Source: Cupriavidus lacunae | GTDB taxonomy: Bacteria; Pseudomonadota; Gammaproteobacteria; Burkholderiales; Burkholderiaceae | Length of the DNA stretch: 64,000 nt | NCBI RefSeq assembly: GCF_003353055.1 | Contig: NZ_QKWJ01000017.1 | Coordinates: forward strand, 62,001 to 126,000 | Reading direction: 5' to 3' | Shown: positions 49,439-58,656 of the stretch, in pieces | Numbering within the stretch: position 1 is the stretch's first letter | Layout of the letters: each line of letters begins with the position of its first letter | Translations under genes and position numbers: made by a program | The notes under the pieces: generated by a model | What the model saw: the letters and a program-made list of their open reading frames with translations, nothing else | What the model was told of the DNA's origin: nothing | The model's database searches: none

Positions 49439-50115
49439 GTCTTTCTCCTGTGAGGCGGGTCCGGCGCGGCGATGGCCGGGGCGGTTCCCGTCGTTTCAGC
49501 TACCTCGTCAATTTAGTGGTTTGGCGCGGAAAGAGTAGAGGGTCCCAGGGCAACAGATTGTTCCGCTGGCGTACCGAGTTGTGTATTGATGATGGCGATT
49601 TCGGAACGATCGCGGCTGGTTTCGGATGGCGATTCGTGCCTGGGGAACATGCCGTCAGATGTCCCCGAATTCACGCAAGATCGGCGCCAGAAATGGCGAA
49701 GATGACAAGATCGATGAAGATCGCTATAATAGCGCTCTCTTTGCCATCCGTTGATGCGAGATGTGGCGTGGGAAAAACCTCGCCAGCCCTTGTCAGTCAA
49801 CGGCCGATAGACCGGCGGCGCGTCGGAAAACTTCAATACTTGCGCTGCCACTGGCCAACCGATCGCAACCATGCTTGCGCTGCCGGTTGCGCCGCTTCAG
49901 GGACTGCCGTCCAACCCGGCATCCCGTCAATCGGATTTCCCGCCCACGGTGGAGGAATCCACAGACCGTCCGCCGGCAATCGTGCCGGTCATGGCGGCAA
50001 TGCAATCTGAATCGGGCCTGGTGGCGTCTCCATCTCCGCACGTACCAGCCCATATTGTTTTCCATCGTCGGAAAGTGGCGTGCTGCGCGCTTTTCGGTTT
50101 GGAAAAGGGGAGAGT
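49439..50115 (+). other. 677-base gap upstream of the osmolyte ABC operon
   Basis: No convincing gene: the open frames here lack ribosome binding sites and overlap the next gene's start. A TATAAT at 49735-49740 is the best -10, which would give the ABC operon a leader of about 370 bases. The first part (to about 49700) is less GC-rich than average. No riboswitch class was recognised by eye. Confidence 0.4.
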
Positions 50116-50832
50116 ATGTCAAAGCAATCGGCACGGGCCTTCGCCTGGGCAGGACTGACGCTTGCCGCGCTGGCCGCACTGGTGGCGTGGATCGGCGTCG
50201 ATGTGATTCGCCAGTACCAGGAGCGTTTGCTCTACGACATGGCCGACCACCTGCGCCTGGTGGTGCTGTCCATGGCGCTGGCGCTGGCCACTGGCATTCC
50301 CGCCGGCATCGCGCTGAGCCGCCCGTGCATGCGCCGCTGGGCCGACCGCCTGATGCAGGTCTTCAACGTGGGCAATACCGTGCCGTCGCTGGCGGTGCTG
50401 GCGCTGGCCCTGGCGGTGCTCGGCATCGGCGAGCGGCCGGCCATCCTGGCGCTGTGGCTGGCCTCGCTGCTGCCAATCGTGCGCAACACCTATGAAGGCC
50501 TGCGCAATGTCTCGCCCACGCTGCTGGAAGCGGCGCGCGGCATCGGCATGACGCCGGTGCAGCGCCTGGTGCGCGTGGAACTGCCCAACGCGCTGCCGGT
50601 GATGCTGGCCGGCATCCGCATCGCGCTGGTGATCAATGTGGGCACGGTGCCGCTGTCGTTCCTGATCGGCGCCAACAGCCTGGGCGAGCTGATTTTCCCG
50701 GGCATCTACCTGAACAACCAGCCGCTGCTGCTACTGGGCGCTGCCGCCACGGCACTACTGGCGCTGGCACTGGACGCGCTTTTTGCCGCCGCCGGCCAGC
50801 TGTACCTGCGCCGCCGCGGCCTGGCGCGCTGA
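50116..50832 (+). CDS. ABC transporter permease, OpuB/OsmU (betaine/choline) type
   Basis: A 238-residue BPD_transp_1 permease with five to six helices. The coupling-helix signature EAARGIGMTPVQRLVRVELPNALPV (about residues 147-171) and FLIGANSLGELIF are typical of YehY/OpuBB proteins. GGGGAGAG lies just before the ATG at 50116. First gene of a permease-binding protein-permease-ATPase operon for quaternary amine osmolytes. Confidence 0.91.
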   Translation: MSKQSARAFAWAGLTLAALAALVAWIGVDVIRQYQERLLYDMADHLRLVVLSMALALATGIPAGIALSRPCMRRWADRLMQVFNVGNTVPSLAVLALALAVLGIGERPAILALWLASLLPIVRNTYEGLRNVSPTLLEAARGIGMTPVQRLVRVELPNALPVMLAGIRIALVINVGTVPLSFLIGANSLGELIFPGIYLNNQPLLLLGAAATALLALALDALFAAAGQLYLRRRGLAR

Positions 50833-50846
50833 CCCTGGGGGCCAAT

Positions 50847-51794
50847 ATGAAAGACCCGATGCAATTCATCCGCCGCCGCGCCCGGCGCGTCGCCATCGTG
50901 GTGGCGGCCGTCACCGCCTTTGCGGCGGGCCTGGCGCTGGCCACTGCACCTGACGCACATGCCGAGGACACGCCGATCCGCGTGGGCGGCAAGAATTTCA
51001 CCGAGCAGCTGCTGCTGTCGTCGATGACTTCGAAGTACCTGCGCGCCAAGGGCTTCACCACCGAGCTCACCGCCGGCCTGGGCAGCACGCTGATGCGCCA
51101 GGCGATGGAGAGCAACCAGCTCGACGTGGTGTGGGACTACACCGGCACCGCGCTGATCGTGTTCAACAAGGTCGAGGAGAAACTCGGCGCCAAAGAGAGC
51201 TACGAGCGCGTCAGGCAGATGGACGGCGCGCGCGGGCTGGTGTGGCTGGATGCCTCGGGCATCAACAACACCTACGCGCTGGCCATGCCCAGGGAGCGCG
51301 CGGCGGCTAGCGGCGCGACCACGCTGTCGGCCTTTGCCGAGCAGATGCGCAAAGCCGGCCCCGACGTCGGCCACCCGTTCGCCGTCGACATGGAATTCGC
51401 GGCGCGCCCGGATGGCCTGGAGCCGCTCAAGGCGCTGTACAAGCTGCCATTCACGCGCCGCGACGTGATCCAGCTCGATCCGGGCCTGGTCTACACGGCG
51501 CTGAAGAACAACCAGGTGGAACTGGGCCTGGTCTACGCGACCGACGGCCGCGTCAAGGGCTTCGACCTGGTGCTGCTGGAAGACGACCAGCACTTCTTCC
51601 CTCCGTACAACGCGGTGCCGGTGGTGCGCAAGGCGGCGCTGGACCAGCATCCGGAACTCGCGCAGCTGCTCAACGCACTCGCGGCCACGCTCGACAACGA
51701 GAGCATGACCGAGATGAACTACAAGGTGGACATCGGCCAGCAGCCGGTGGACAAGGTGGCGGAGGATTTCCTGCGCGGCCACGGACTGATCTGA
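50847..51794 (+). CDS. periplasmic binding protein, OpuBC/OsmF type
   Basis: A 315-residue protein with a signal peptide (hydrophobic about 14-32, cleavage after AHA near 40) and the OpuAC-type domain beginning IRVGGKNFTEQLLLSSM. QLDVVWDYTGTALI and VELGLVYATDGRV are typical of YehZ/OsmF. Relatives bind glycine betaine, choline or similar compounds. It lies 14 bases after the first permease. Confidence 0.92.
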   Translation: MKDPMQFIRRRARRVAIVVAAVTAFAAGLALATAPDAHAEDTPIRVGGKNFTEQLLLSSMTSKYLRAKGFTTELTAGLGSTLMRQAMESNQLDVVWDYTGTALIVFNKVEEKLGAKESYERVRQMDGARGLVWLDASGINNTYALAMPRERAAASGATTLSAFAEQMRKAGPDVGHPFAVDMEFAARPDGLEPLKALYKLPFTRRDVIQLDPGLVYTALKNNQVELGLVYATDGRVKGFDLVLLEDDQHFFPPYNAVPVVRKAALDQHPELAQLLNALAATLDNESMTEMNYKVDIGQQPVDKVAEDFLRGHGLI

Positions 51795-51804
51795 GGAGGG
51801 CTGC

Positions 51805-52455
51805 ATGGACTTGTTCTCATACCTGCAACACAGCTGGCCCACGCTGCTGAAGATGACCGGCCAGCACCTGGCGCTGGTGGGCTCGGCGGTGGGGCTGGCG
51901 ATCCTGATCGGGGTGCCGCTGGGCATCGTGATCACGCGCTTCCGCGCGCTGGCCACGCCGCTGCTGGCGCTGGCGACGATCGTGCTGACGCTGCCGTCGA
52001 TCGCGCTGTTCGGGCTGATGATCCCGGTGTTCGCGCGCTTCGACCATGCGCTGGGCTACGTGCCCGCGGTGACGGCGGTGTTCCTGTACTCGCTGCTGCC
52101 GATCATGCGCAACACCTACACCGCGCTGGCCAATGTCGATCCCGGCATCCAGGAAGCGGGGCGCGGCATCGGCATGACCACCTGGCAACGCATGCGGTTG
52201 GTGGACCTGCCGCTGGCGGTGCCGGTGATCCTTGGCGGGGTGCGTACCGCCGTGGTGATGAATATCGGGGTTGCCACCATTGCCGCCATCATCGGCGCGG
52301 GTGGCCTTGGGGTGCTGATCCTGCAGGCGATCAGCCAGAGCAACATGAGCAAGCTGGCCGTGGGCGCGGTCCTGGTCAGCCTGCTCGCCATCGTGGCGGA
52401 CGCCTTCCTGCAGTGGTTGCAGCGGGCGCTGACGCCGAAGGGAATCCGGCTATGA
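51805..52455 (+). CDS. ABC transporter permease, OpuB/OsmU type, second subunit
   Basis: A 216-residue BPD_transp_1 permease (YehW/OpuBD-like) with LPIMRNTYTALANVDPG and EAGRGIGMTTWQRMRLVDLPLAVPV as coupling segment and AAIIGAGGLGVLILQAI near the end. GAGGAGGG precedes the ATG. Its stop codon overlaps the start of the ATPase gene (ATGA). Confidence 0.92.
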   Translation: MDLFSYLQHSWPTLLKMTGQHLALVGSAVGLAILIGVPLGIVITRFRALATPLLALATIVLTLPSIALFGLMIPVFARFDHALGYVPAVTAVFLYSLLPIMRNTYTALANVDPGIQEAGRGIGMTTWQRMRLVDLPLAVPVILGGVRTAVVMNIGVATIAAIIGAGGLGVLILQAISQSNMSKLAVGAVLVSLLAIVADAFLQWLQRALTPKGIRL

Positions 52456-53621
52456 TCGAACTCGACCAACTCACCAAGTCCTTCCCGCAGAAGGACGGTA
52501 CCGAAACGCGCGCTGTCGATGCCGTGTCGCTGACGGTGCCGCGCGGCGAGATCTGCGTCTTCCTCGGCCCCTCTGGCTGCGGCAAGACCACCACGCTGAA
52601 GATGATCAACCGGCTGATCGAGCCGACCTCGGGCACGGTGCGCATCGAGGGCGAGGACACGCGTGGCCTGGACGGCGTGACCCTGCGCCGCAAGATCGGC
52701 TACGTGATCCAGCAGATCGGCCTGTTCCCCAACATGACCATCGAAGAAAACATCATGGTGGTGCCGCGCCTGCTCGGCTGGGACAAGAAGCAAAGCCGCG
52801 AGCGCGCGCGCGAACTGATGGCGATGGTGCAGCTCGACCCCAACCGGCTGCTGACGCGCTATCCGCGCGAGCTGTCCGGCGGCCAGCAGCAGCGCATCGG
52901 CGTGATCCGCGCGCTGGCTGCCGATGCGCCGCTGCTGCTGATGGACGAGCCCTTCGGCGCGGTCGACCCGATCAACCGCGAGAGCATCCAGAACGAATTC
53001 CTGCTGATGCAGCGCCAGCTCGGCAAGACCGTGATCATGGTCTCGCACGATATCGACGAGGCCATCAAGCTGGCCGACAAGGTGGCGGTGTTCCGTCGCG
53101 GCAAGCTGGTGCAGTTCGACCACCCCGACGCGCTGCTGGCGCATCCTGCCGATGAGTTCGTGCAGGCCTTCGTCGGCCACGACAACACGCTCAAGCGCCT
53201 GCTGCTGGTGCGCGCCGGCGACGCCGCCACCATGCCGCCGAGCTGCCGCCCCGATATGCCGCTGGCCGAGGCGCTGGCCGTGATGGACGATGCCGACGTA
53301 CGCCACCTGCCGGTGGTGGACGACGCCCAGGTCGCGCTGGGCTACGTCACGCGCCGCGACGCGCGTTCGGGCCAGGGCCAGTGCCGCGACGTGATGCGCC
53401 CGTTCGCCGTCACCGCGGCCTTCGACGAGCATCTGCGCATCGTGCTGTCGCGCATGTACCAGCACAACACCAGCTGGCTGCCGGTGATGGGCGCGGACGG
53501 GGCCTACCTGGGCGAGGTCACGCAGGAATCGATCGCGGGGTACCTGAGCTCCGGCCGCTCGCGTGGGCAGGCCGGGGTGCTGGCCGCCTCTGTTTCCGCG
53601 CCGCTGCGAGCAGCCGCCTGA
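52452..53621 (+). CDS. ABC transporter ATPase with CBS domains, OpuCA/OsmV type
   Basis: A 389-residue ATPase. The ABC domain has GPSGCGKTT, the Q-loop IGYVIQQIGLFPNMTI, signature LSGGQQQRIGVIRAL and LLLMDEPFGAVDPI. Two CBS domains follow from about residue 265 (LAEALAVMDDADVRHLPVVDD, NTSWLPVMGADGAYLGEV); in OpuA such domains sense ionic strength or cyclic dinucleotides. The ATG at 52452 overlaps the permease stop. Last gene of the operon. Confidence 0.93.
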   Translation: MIELDQLTKSFPQKDGTETRAVDAVSLTVPRGEICVFLGPSGCGKTTTLKMINRLIEPTSGTVRIEGEDTRGLDGVTLRRKIGYVIQQIGLFPNMTIEENIMVVPRLLGWDKKQSRERARELMAMVQLDPNRLLTRYPRELSGGQQQRIGVIRALAADAPLLLMDEPFGAVDPINRESIQNEFLLMQRQLGKTVIMVSHDIDEAIKLADKVAVFRRGKLVQFDHPDALLAHPADEFVQAFVGHDNTLKRLLLVRAGDAATMPPSCRPDMPLAEALAVMDDADVRHLPVVDDAQVALGYVTRRDARSGQGQCRDVMRPFAVTAAFDEHLRIVLSRMYQHNTSWLPVMGADGAYLGEVTQESIAGYLSSGRSRGQAGVLAASVSAPLRAAA

Positions 53622-53661
53622 GCCAGCAGCAGGGCAGCAGCTTGCGCGCTATGCTAGATGC

Positions 53662-54036
53662 ATGCTCCGCTATTGCCGCTCGCCCCTGTGCCTGGTCGTC
53701 GAAACCCGCTGGCTGATCCCGCGCGGGTTTGACGGCTTCACCCCCGGTCCGCTGATCCTGCTGCGCCCCGGCGCCAGCGACGCGCTGATCGAGCATGAGA
53801 AGGTGCATGTGCGCCAGTTCTGGCGCAGCTGGGGCCTGATGGGCGTGTTCTACCTGGCCAGCCGGCGCTGGCGCCTGCGCTATGAAGTGGAGGCTTACCG
53901 TGTGCAGCTGCGGCACAGCCCGCCGGGCGCGGCGCATGGCCTGGCGCGCGTGCTGGCCGGCAAGTACCGGCTCAGGATTTCAGAGGCCGAGGCCTATCGC
54001 CTGCTGACGCAAGACCTGCACGAACCAGGCAAATGA
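53662..54036 (+). CDS. small HEXXH putative metalloprotein (minigluzincin-like)
   Basis: A 124-residue protein with a zinc-protease motif HEKVH at 45-49, followed by Gln52 and a downstream YEVEAY at 74-79 whose Glu could be the third zinc ligand. This HEXXH...Glu layout in about 100 residues is that of small gluzincin-like proteins. A weakly hydrophobic segment (WGLMGVFYLA) lies between the two motifs. No signal peptide. The ATG at 53662 is chosen, without a strong ribosome binding site. A terminator begins at its stop codon. Proteolytic activity is only inferred. Confidence 0.7.
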   Translation: MLRYCRSPLCLVVETRWLIPRGFDGFTPGPLILLRPGASDALIEHEKVHVRQFWRSWGLMGVFYLASRRWRLRYEVEAYRVQLRHSPPGAAHGLARVLAGKYRLRISEAEAYRLLTQDLHEPGK

Positions 54037-54073
54037 AAAAGGCCCGCACCAGTCACCGGCGCGGGCCTTTTTG
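54036..54073 (+). terminator. rho-independent terminator
   Basis: A stem of about 10-12 bp (AAAAAGGCCCGC / GCGGGCCTTTTT) with a loop of 13 bases begins at the stop of the HEXXH gene. Flanking A and T runs make it usable on both strands, including after the minus-strand tRNA-Ser. Confidence 0.85.
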
Positions 54074-54079
54074 CTTGTC

Positions 54080-54169
54080 TGGCGGAAGCGGTGAGATTCG
54101 AACTCACGGATGGGTCACCCCATCGGCAGTTTTCAAGACTGCTGCCTTAAACCACTCGGCCACGCTTCC
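54080..54169 (-). tRNA. tRNA-Ser, anticodon UGA
   Basis: On the minus strand a 90-base tRNA with acceptor stem GGAAGCG/CGCTTCC, discriminator G and encoded CCA. The D-arm GCCGAGTGG, the anticodon loop CTTGAAA (anticodon TGA, reading UCA/UCN), a long class II variable arm and the T-arm GAGTTCGAATCTC are all readable. The long variable arm and anticodon identify serine. Confidence 0.97.
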
Positions 54170-54397
54170 TGGAGAATGCGCATTGTAGCGCGGATCGCTG
54201 CGCAAGCTCTACGTAGCGAAGCCCGGCATTATACAGGGGCGTGACAGGGGTTTGCATGACGCCTGCTGCGCGTTGGCCTGTCGGCGTTTGTCAGACACAA
54301 TGGAACCTTGTGCACGGTGGCGGGCTCTTAGGGTTGTGCCGGGGGCGCATCGCATAATGCGTTGCCTGGTATTCGACAAGCAACAGAGGAGAATTTG

Positions 54398-54910
54398 ATG
54401 CAAGAAAATCGCAAACGCTGGCTCGGTGTCGTTGCCGCGGCAACCGCCGCTGTCCTGACGGGTTGCGCGGCACCCGGCGGCTACAACAACGGCTATGGTG
54501 GCTACGGCGCCCCGCCGCCGCCCAATGCCGGCTACCAGAACCCGAACGTTTCGCAGGCGCCACAGGGCGCCGTCTACTTTGGCCGCGTGGAATCGATTGA
54601 GCCGCTGTCGCAGCAGCAGAGCAGCAACGGGCTGGTGGGTACGTTGATCGGCGGTGCCGCCGGCGGCCTGCTGGGCCATCAGGTTGGTGGCGGCCGCGGC
54701 CAGACCGTTGCGACCATTGGCGGTGCAGTGTTGGGTGCCGTGGCAGGCAATCAGATCGACAAGCGTGCCACCACGAGTTCGCAGACTACCTACCGCGTCA
54801 ACGTCAGGCTGGACGACGGGCGCATGGCTACCGTTCAGCAGGCCAACCTTAACGGCCTGCAGGTGGGGGCCCGGGCGCGCGTTGCCAACGACATGGCGGT
54901 GCCGTACTGA
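54398..54910 (+). CDS. glycine-zipper 2TM outer-membrane lipoprotein
   Basis: A 170-residue lipoprotein: lipobox VLTGC gives Cys23, followed by a Gly/Tyr/Pro-rich stretch (NNGYGGYG), then a glycine-zipper 2TM domain (GLVGTLIGGAAGGLLGHQVGG, GAVLGAVAGNQID at about 77-122), and a C-terminal YRVNVRLDDGRMATV strand segment. It resembles the 17-kDa antigen/SlyB group of small envelope lipoproteins. AGAGGAG precedes the ATG at 54398. Monocistronic, with its own terminator. Confidence 0.88.
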   Translation: MQENRKRWLGVVAAATAAVLTGCAAPGGYNNGYGGYGAPPPPNAGYQNPNVSQAPQGAVYFGRVESIEPLSQQQSSNGLVGTLIGGAAGGLLGHQVGGGRGQTVATIGGAVLGAVAGNQIDKRATTSSQTTYRVNVRLDDGRMATVQQANLNGLQVGARARVANDMAVPY

Positions 54911-54935
54911 GGTACTGACCGCGTAGTCACCCAGG

Positions 54936-54963
54936 ACGGCCATGCCAGCGCATGGCCGTTTTC
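54936..54963 (+). terminator. rho-independent terminator after the glycine-zipper gene
   Basis: A perfect 9-bp stem (ACGGCCATG / CATGGCCGT) with a 6-base loop runs into TTT, 25 bases after the stop codon. Confidence 0.8.
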
Positions 54964-55006
54964 ATTTGGGCCGATGGCCTGCCCACGGCGGCCGGCCATC
55001 GCATTG

Positions 55007-56239
55007 TCAGTCCTTCAGGAACATTTCCTGCAGGTCATTGAGAAAGCGCCGGCCCAGCTCGGTCGGGCGGATGGTGGCCAGGTCCGCTTCCAGCAGCCCC
55101 TTCTTTTCCGCCTCGGCCAGCTGCTTGCTGATGGTGTGCAGCGGCAGCCCGGTGTAGTCGTGGAAGCTCGATGCCGGCACGCCGTCGGTCAGGCGCAGCG
55201 CGTTGAGCATGAACTCGAACGGCAGTTCGTCGGCGCCGACGTCGCGCGCTTCCTGCACGGCATTGCCGGCCAGCGCCTGCTCCATATAGGTGGCCGGATG
55301 CTTGTGCCGCATCTGGCGCAGTATCCGATGCGGGAACGACAGCTTGCCGTGCGCGCCGGCGCCGATGCCGAGGTAGTCGCCGAAGCGCCAGTAGTTCAGG
55401 TTGTGGCGCGCCTCGCGATGCGGCCTTGCATAGGCCGAGGTCTCGTAGTGCCGGTAGCCCGCCTCGGCGGTGCGCGCTTCGATCCAGTCCTGCATCTCGT
55501 ACGCGCTGTCGTCGTCCGGCAGCGCCGGCGGGAACTTCGCGAACAGCGTGTTCGGCTCCAGCGTCAGGTGGTACAGCGACAGGTGCGTGGTGCCGTACGA
55601 CAGCGCGGCTTCCACGTCCGCCTGGCATTCCTGCAGCGTCTGGCCGGGCAGGGCGTACATCAGGTCCAGGTTGATGTTGTCGAAGCTGGCCTGGGCGATA
55701 TCGATGGCCTTGCGCGCTTCGGCACCGCCATGGATGCGCCCCAGCGCCTGCAGGTGGCGGTCATTGAAGCTCTGGATGCCGATCGACAGCCGGTTGATGC
55801 CGCTGGCGCGGTAGCTGGCGAACTTGTCGGCCTCGAAGGTGCCGGGGTTGGCCTCCATCGTGATCTCGGCATCGGCGTCCAGCGGGAGCAGCGCGCGGAT
55901 ATCCGACAGCAGCCGGTCCATCCCCGCCGCCGACAGCAGGCTGGGCGTGCCGCCGCCGATAAATACCGTGTGCACCGGCCGGCCCCATACCAGCGGCAGC
56001 GACTGCTCCAGGTCCGCGCGCAGTGCGTCCAGGTAGATGTCTTCCGGGATCTCGTGGTTGTCGGCGCCGGGTGCGGCGTGCGAGTTGAAATCGCAATACG
56101 GGCACTTGCGTACGCACCACGGAATATGCACGTACAGCGACAGCGGCGGTGAGCCGGGCAGGCTGATCTGCCCGGGCTTGAGCCAGAGTTGCTTGCTGTC
56201 CACGGGCACGGACGCGGAGACCGGTACGATCGGGATCAT
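55007..56239 (-). CDS. hemW: radical SAM heme chaperone HemW
   Basis: A 410-residue radical SAM protein. The cluster motif is Cys42-x3-Cys46-x2-Cys49 (WCVRKCPYCDF), with HIP before it and GGGTPSLL after. HemW binds heme and inserts it into respiratory enzymes; it lacks the fourth cysteine of the oxygen-independent coproporphyrinogen oxidase HemN (CxxxCxxC then F), so the chaperone role is preferred. Its start overlaps the rdgB stop by 4 bases (ATGA). Confidence 0.94.
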   Translation of the reverse strand: MIPIVPVSASVPVDSKQLWLKPGQISLPGSPPLSLYVHIPWCVRKCPYCDFNSHAAPGADNHEIPEDIYLDALRADLEQSLPLVWGRPVHTVFIGGGTPSLLSAAGMDRLLSDIRALLPLDADAEITMEANPGTFEADKFASYRASGINRLSIGIQSFNDRHLQALGRIHGGAEARKAIDIAQASFDNINLDLMYALPGQTLQECQADVEAALSYGTTHLSLYHLTLEPNTLFAKFPPALPDDDSAYEMQDWIEARTAEAGYRHYETSAYARPHREARHNLNYWRFGDYLGIGAGAHGKLSFPHRILRQMRHKHPATYMEQALAGNAVQEARDVGADELPFEFMLNALRLTDGVPASSFHDYTGLPLHTISKQLAEAEKKGLLEADLATIRPTELGRRFLNDLQEMFLKD

Positions 56240-56847
56240 CGGGTGGCGGATTCCTCGGCCTGCAGCCGTGCCACCAGCGCGCGCAGCGCCTGGGCGCGGT
56301 GGCTGACCGTGTTCTTCTCTTCGGGCGCCAGCTCGGCGGCGGTCTTGCCGAGCCGCGGCAGCAGGAAATGCGGGTCATAGCCAAAGCCGCCGGCGCCGCG
56401 CGGCGCGTCGACGACTTCGCCGTGCCAGAGGCCTTCGGCGATGATCGGGCAAGGGTCTTCGGCATGGCGCACGAACACCAGCACGCAGTAGTAGTGCGCG
56501 TGGCGGTTCAGCTTGCCGGCCAGTTGCGAAACCAGGTGCGCATTGTTGGCGGCATCCGACTTGGCCTGCCCGGCCATCTGCGCATAGCGCGCGGAATAGA
56601 CGCCGGGCGCGCCGCCCAGCGCCTGCACGCAGATGCCGGAATCGTCCGCCAGTGCGGGCAGCCCGGCCAGCCGGCTGGCCTGGCGGGCCTTGGTCAGCGC
56701 GTTCTCGACGAAGGTGGCAAAGGGCTCTTCGGCCTCAGGGATGCCCAGTTCACCCTGGGTTACCAGGTCAAAGCCGAGCGGGGCCAGCAGCGCGCCGAAC
56801 TCGCGCAGCTTGCCGGGATTGTTGGAGGCCAGTACCAGGCGTTGCAT
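56236..56847 (-). CDS. rdgB: XTP/dITP diphosphatase (RdgB/HAM1)
   Basis: A 203-residue HAM1-like enzyme that removes the non-canonical purine nucleotides dITP and XTP from the pool. Clear motifs are LVLASNNPGKLREF, ADDSGICVQALGGAPGVYSARYA (residues about 70-92) and GGFGYDPHFLLPRLGKTAAEL. It lies between rph (15 bases upstream) and hemW, the usual rph-rdgB-hemW order. Confidence 0.96.
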   Translation of the reverse strand: MQRLVLASNNPGKLREFGALLAPLGFDLVTQGELGIPEAEEPFATFVENALTKARQASRLAGLPALADDSGICVQALGGAPGVYSARYAQMAGQAKSDAANNAHLVSQLAGKLNRHAHYYCVLVFVRHAEDPCPIIAEGLWHGEVVDAPRGAGGFGYDPHFLLPRLGKTAAELAPEEKNTVSHRAQALRALVARLQAEESATR

Positions 56848-56862
56848 CGCGCTTGCCGCTCC

Positions 56863-57582
56863 TCAGGCCAGGCCCAGCGCTTCGCGCTGGTGCCGCACCA
56901 GGCGGGCGATGCCGGCTTCGGCCAGGCGCGTCATGGCGTCCAGGTCAGCGCGGCTGAAGGGAGTGCCTTCGGCAGTGCCCTGGACTTCGACAAAGCCGCC
57001 GCTGCCAGTCATGACCACGTTCATGTCGGTGTCGCAATTGCTGTCCTCGGCGTAGTCCAGGTCAAGCACCGGCACGCCGTCGACCATGCCGACCGAGACC
57101 GCGGCGACATGGTCGCGGATCGGGCTGGCGGCGATCAGGCCGTCGCGCAGCATGGTCGCGACCGCGTCATGGGCGGCGACAAAGGCGCCGGTGATGGCTG
57201 CGGTGCGGGTGCCGCCGTCGGCCTGCAGCACGTCGCAGTCCAGATGGATGGTGTATTCGCCCAGCGCCGCCAGGTCGAACACCGAACGCATGGCGCGGCC
57301 GATCAGGCGCTGGATTTCCTGGGTGCGGCCGGTCTGCTTGCCGCGCGCGGCCTCGCGGTCCGAGCGGGTGTGCGTGGCGCGCGGCAGCATGCCGTATTCG
57401 GCCGTGACCCAGCCTTCGCCGCTGCCCTTCTTGTGCGGCGGCACCTTGGCCAGCACGCTGGCGGTGCAGAGCACCTTGGTATCGCCAAAGGCACACAGGA
57501 CGGAGCCTTCGGCGTGGCGGGTGTAGTGGCGGGTAAGGCTGATGGAACGCAGCGCATCGGCTGCGCGGCCGCTGGGTCGCAT
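56863..57582 (-). CDS. rph: ribonuclease PH
   Basis: A 239-residue phosphorolytic 3'-5' exoribonuclease that trims tRNA precursors. It starts [16 protein letters not shown] and contains [28 protein letters not shown] and [23 protein letters not shown] (last spanning residues about 112-135). Family-normal length. Transcribed with rdgB and hemW. Confidence 0.97.
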   Translation of the reverse strand: MRPSGRAADALRSISLTRHYTRHAEGSVLCAFGDTKVLCTASVLAKVPPHKKGSGEGWVTAEYGMLPRATHTRSDREAARGKQTGRTQEIQRLIGRAMRSVFDLAALGEYTIHLDCDVLQADGGTRTAAITGAFVAAHDAVATMLRDGLIAASPIRDHVAAVSVGMVDGVPVLDLDYAEDSNCDTDMNVVMTGSGGFVEVQGTAEGTPFSRADLDAMTRLAEAGIARLVRHQREALGLA

Positions 57583-57678
57583 GAGGTGGTTTATCCGAAT
57601 CGGGGAGAGACCGCGATTCTACCGCTGCCAGCCCCTGCGCGCTGTAATGCCGCCCCGGCGGGTGCCGGGGGCGGCGCA

Positions 57679-58593
57679 TCACCGCATCAGGTTGCTGGTC
57701 TTGTCGATGGCGGCGCGGATCTCGGCGATCGAGCGTTCGATCTCTTCCTCGGACAGCAGGTCGCTGTCCGAGCCGGTGCGCTCCAGGATGGAGGTGGTGA
57801 AGGCATTCAGCGGCAGGGTGTCGGTCAGCACCGAATCCTGTCCCGTGGCGGTGTTGTCCAGCTCCCACATCATGGCGATGCCGGTGGTGTTGTCGGCACC
57901 TTCGCCGGCGTTCTGCAGCGCCTGGTCGATCAGCGCCGGCACGGCCTGCACCACCGACAGGCGCGACAGCTTGTCGACCAGCACCGGCTCTTCCAGCACG
58001 CCCCACAGGCCGTCGGAGCAGAGCAGGGCCACGTCGCCGGGCTCCAGCCGCACCGGCCCGCCCAGGTCGATCAGCGGCAGGTTGGGCGAGCCCAGGCAGT
58101 TGTAGAGCTTGTTGCGTTCGGGGTGGTTGGCCACGTGCATGGGCAGCACGCGCTCCTGCTGCAGCAGGTTCTCGATCTTGGAGTGGTCGCGCGTGCGCGT
58201 CAGCAGCTGGCCCTTGCGCAGCAGGTAGTAGCGCGAATCGCCGGCGTGGGCCCAGTAGATCTGGCCGTGCTGCACCAGGCAGCAGACCACCGTGGTGCGC
58301 GGCACGTCGGCCATCTGGTTGGCTTCGGCATAGCGGTGGATCTCGCGGTGCGCCAGCATGATGGTGTCCTGCAGGAACTCGGCCGGGTTGCGTATCGTGG
58401 GCCGCGCCTGCACCTGGAACTGGCGTGCCAGCGTCTGCAGCGCCTGCTGCGCGGCGACTTCGCCGTGGGCGTGGCCGCCGAGGCCGTCGGCCAGCACCAT
58501 CAGCAGTGCATCGCGCGTGAAGCAATAGCCCATGCGGTCCTGGTTGACGCGGCGGCCGCCTTTCCTGCTTTCCTGGTAGACAGAGAATCGCAT
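57679..58593 (-). CDS. PP2C-family serine/threonine phosphatase
   Basis: A 304-residue PPM/PP2C phosphatase. The metal-binding and catalytic motifs are all present: GRRVNQDRMGY, LADGLGGHAHGEVAA, YWAHAGDSRYYLLR, LLCSDGLWG and ADNTTG. A C-terminal segment (LLSEEEIERSIAEIRAAID) looks helical. The ATG at 58593 (MRFSVYQES) is preferred over one 14 codons upstream. It directly follows the kinase gene and presumably reverses its phosphorylations. Confidence 0.92.
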   Translation of the reverse strand: MRFSVYQESRKGGRRVNQDRMGYCFTRDALLMVLADGLGGHAHGEVAAQQALQTLARQFQVQARPTIRNPAEFLQDTIMLAHREIHRYAEANQMADVPRTTVVCCLVQHGQIYWAHAGDSRYYLLRKGQLLTRTRDHSKIENLLQQERVLPMHVANHPERNKLYNCLGSPNLPLIDLGGPVRLEPGDVALLCSDGLWGVLEEPVLVDKLSRLSVVQAVPALIDQALQNAGEGADNTTGIAMMWELDNTATGQDSVLTDTLPLNAFTTSILERTGSDSDLLSEEEIERSIAEIRAAIDKTSNLMR

Positions 58594-58656
58594 GTTGGCT
58601 TTGGCTTTCAGGTAATTCAGTGGACTGGCCGCCACCGGGGCGCCAGGTTTGGTGAT

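Noticed and set aside
49871-50158. A 95-codon frame overlapping the start of the osmolyte permease
   Set aside because: No ribosome binding site, no recognisable feature, and it runs into the well-supported permease start.
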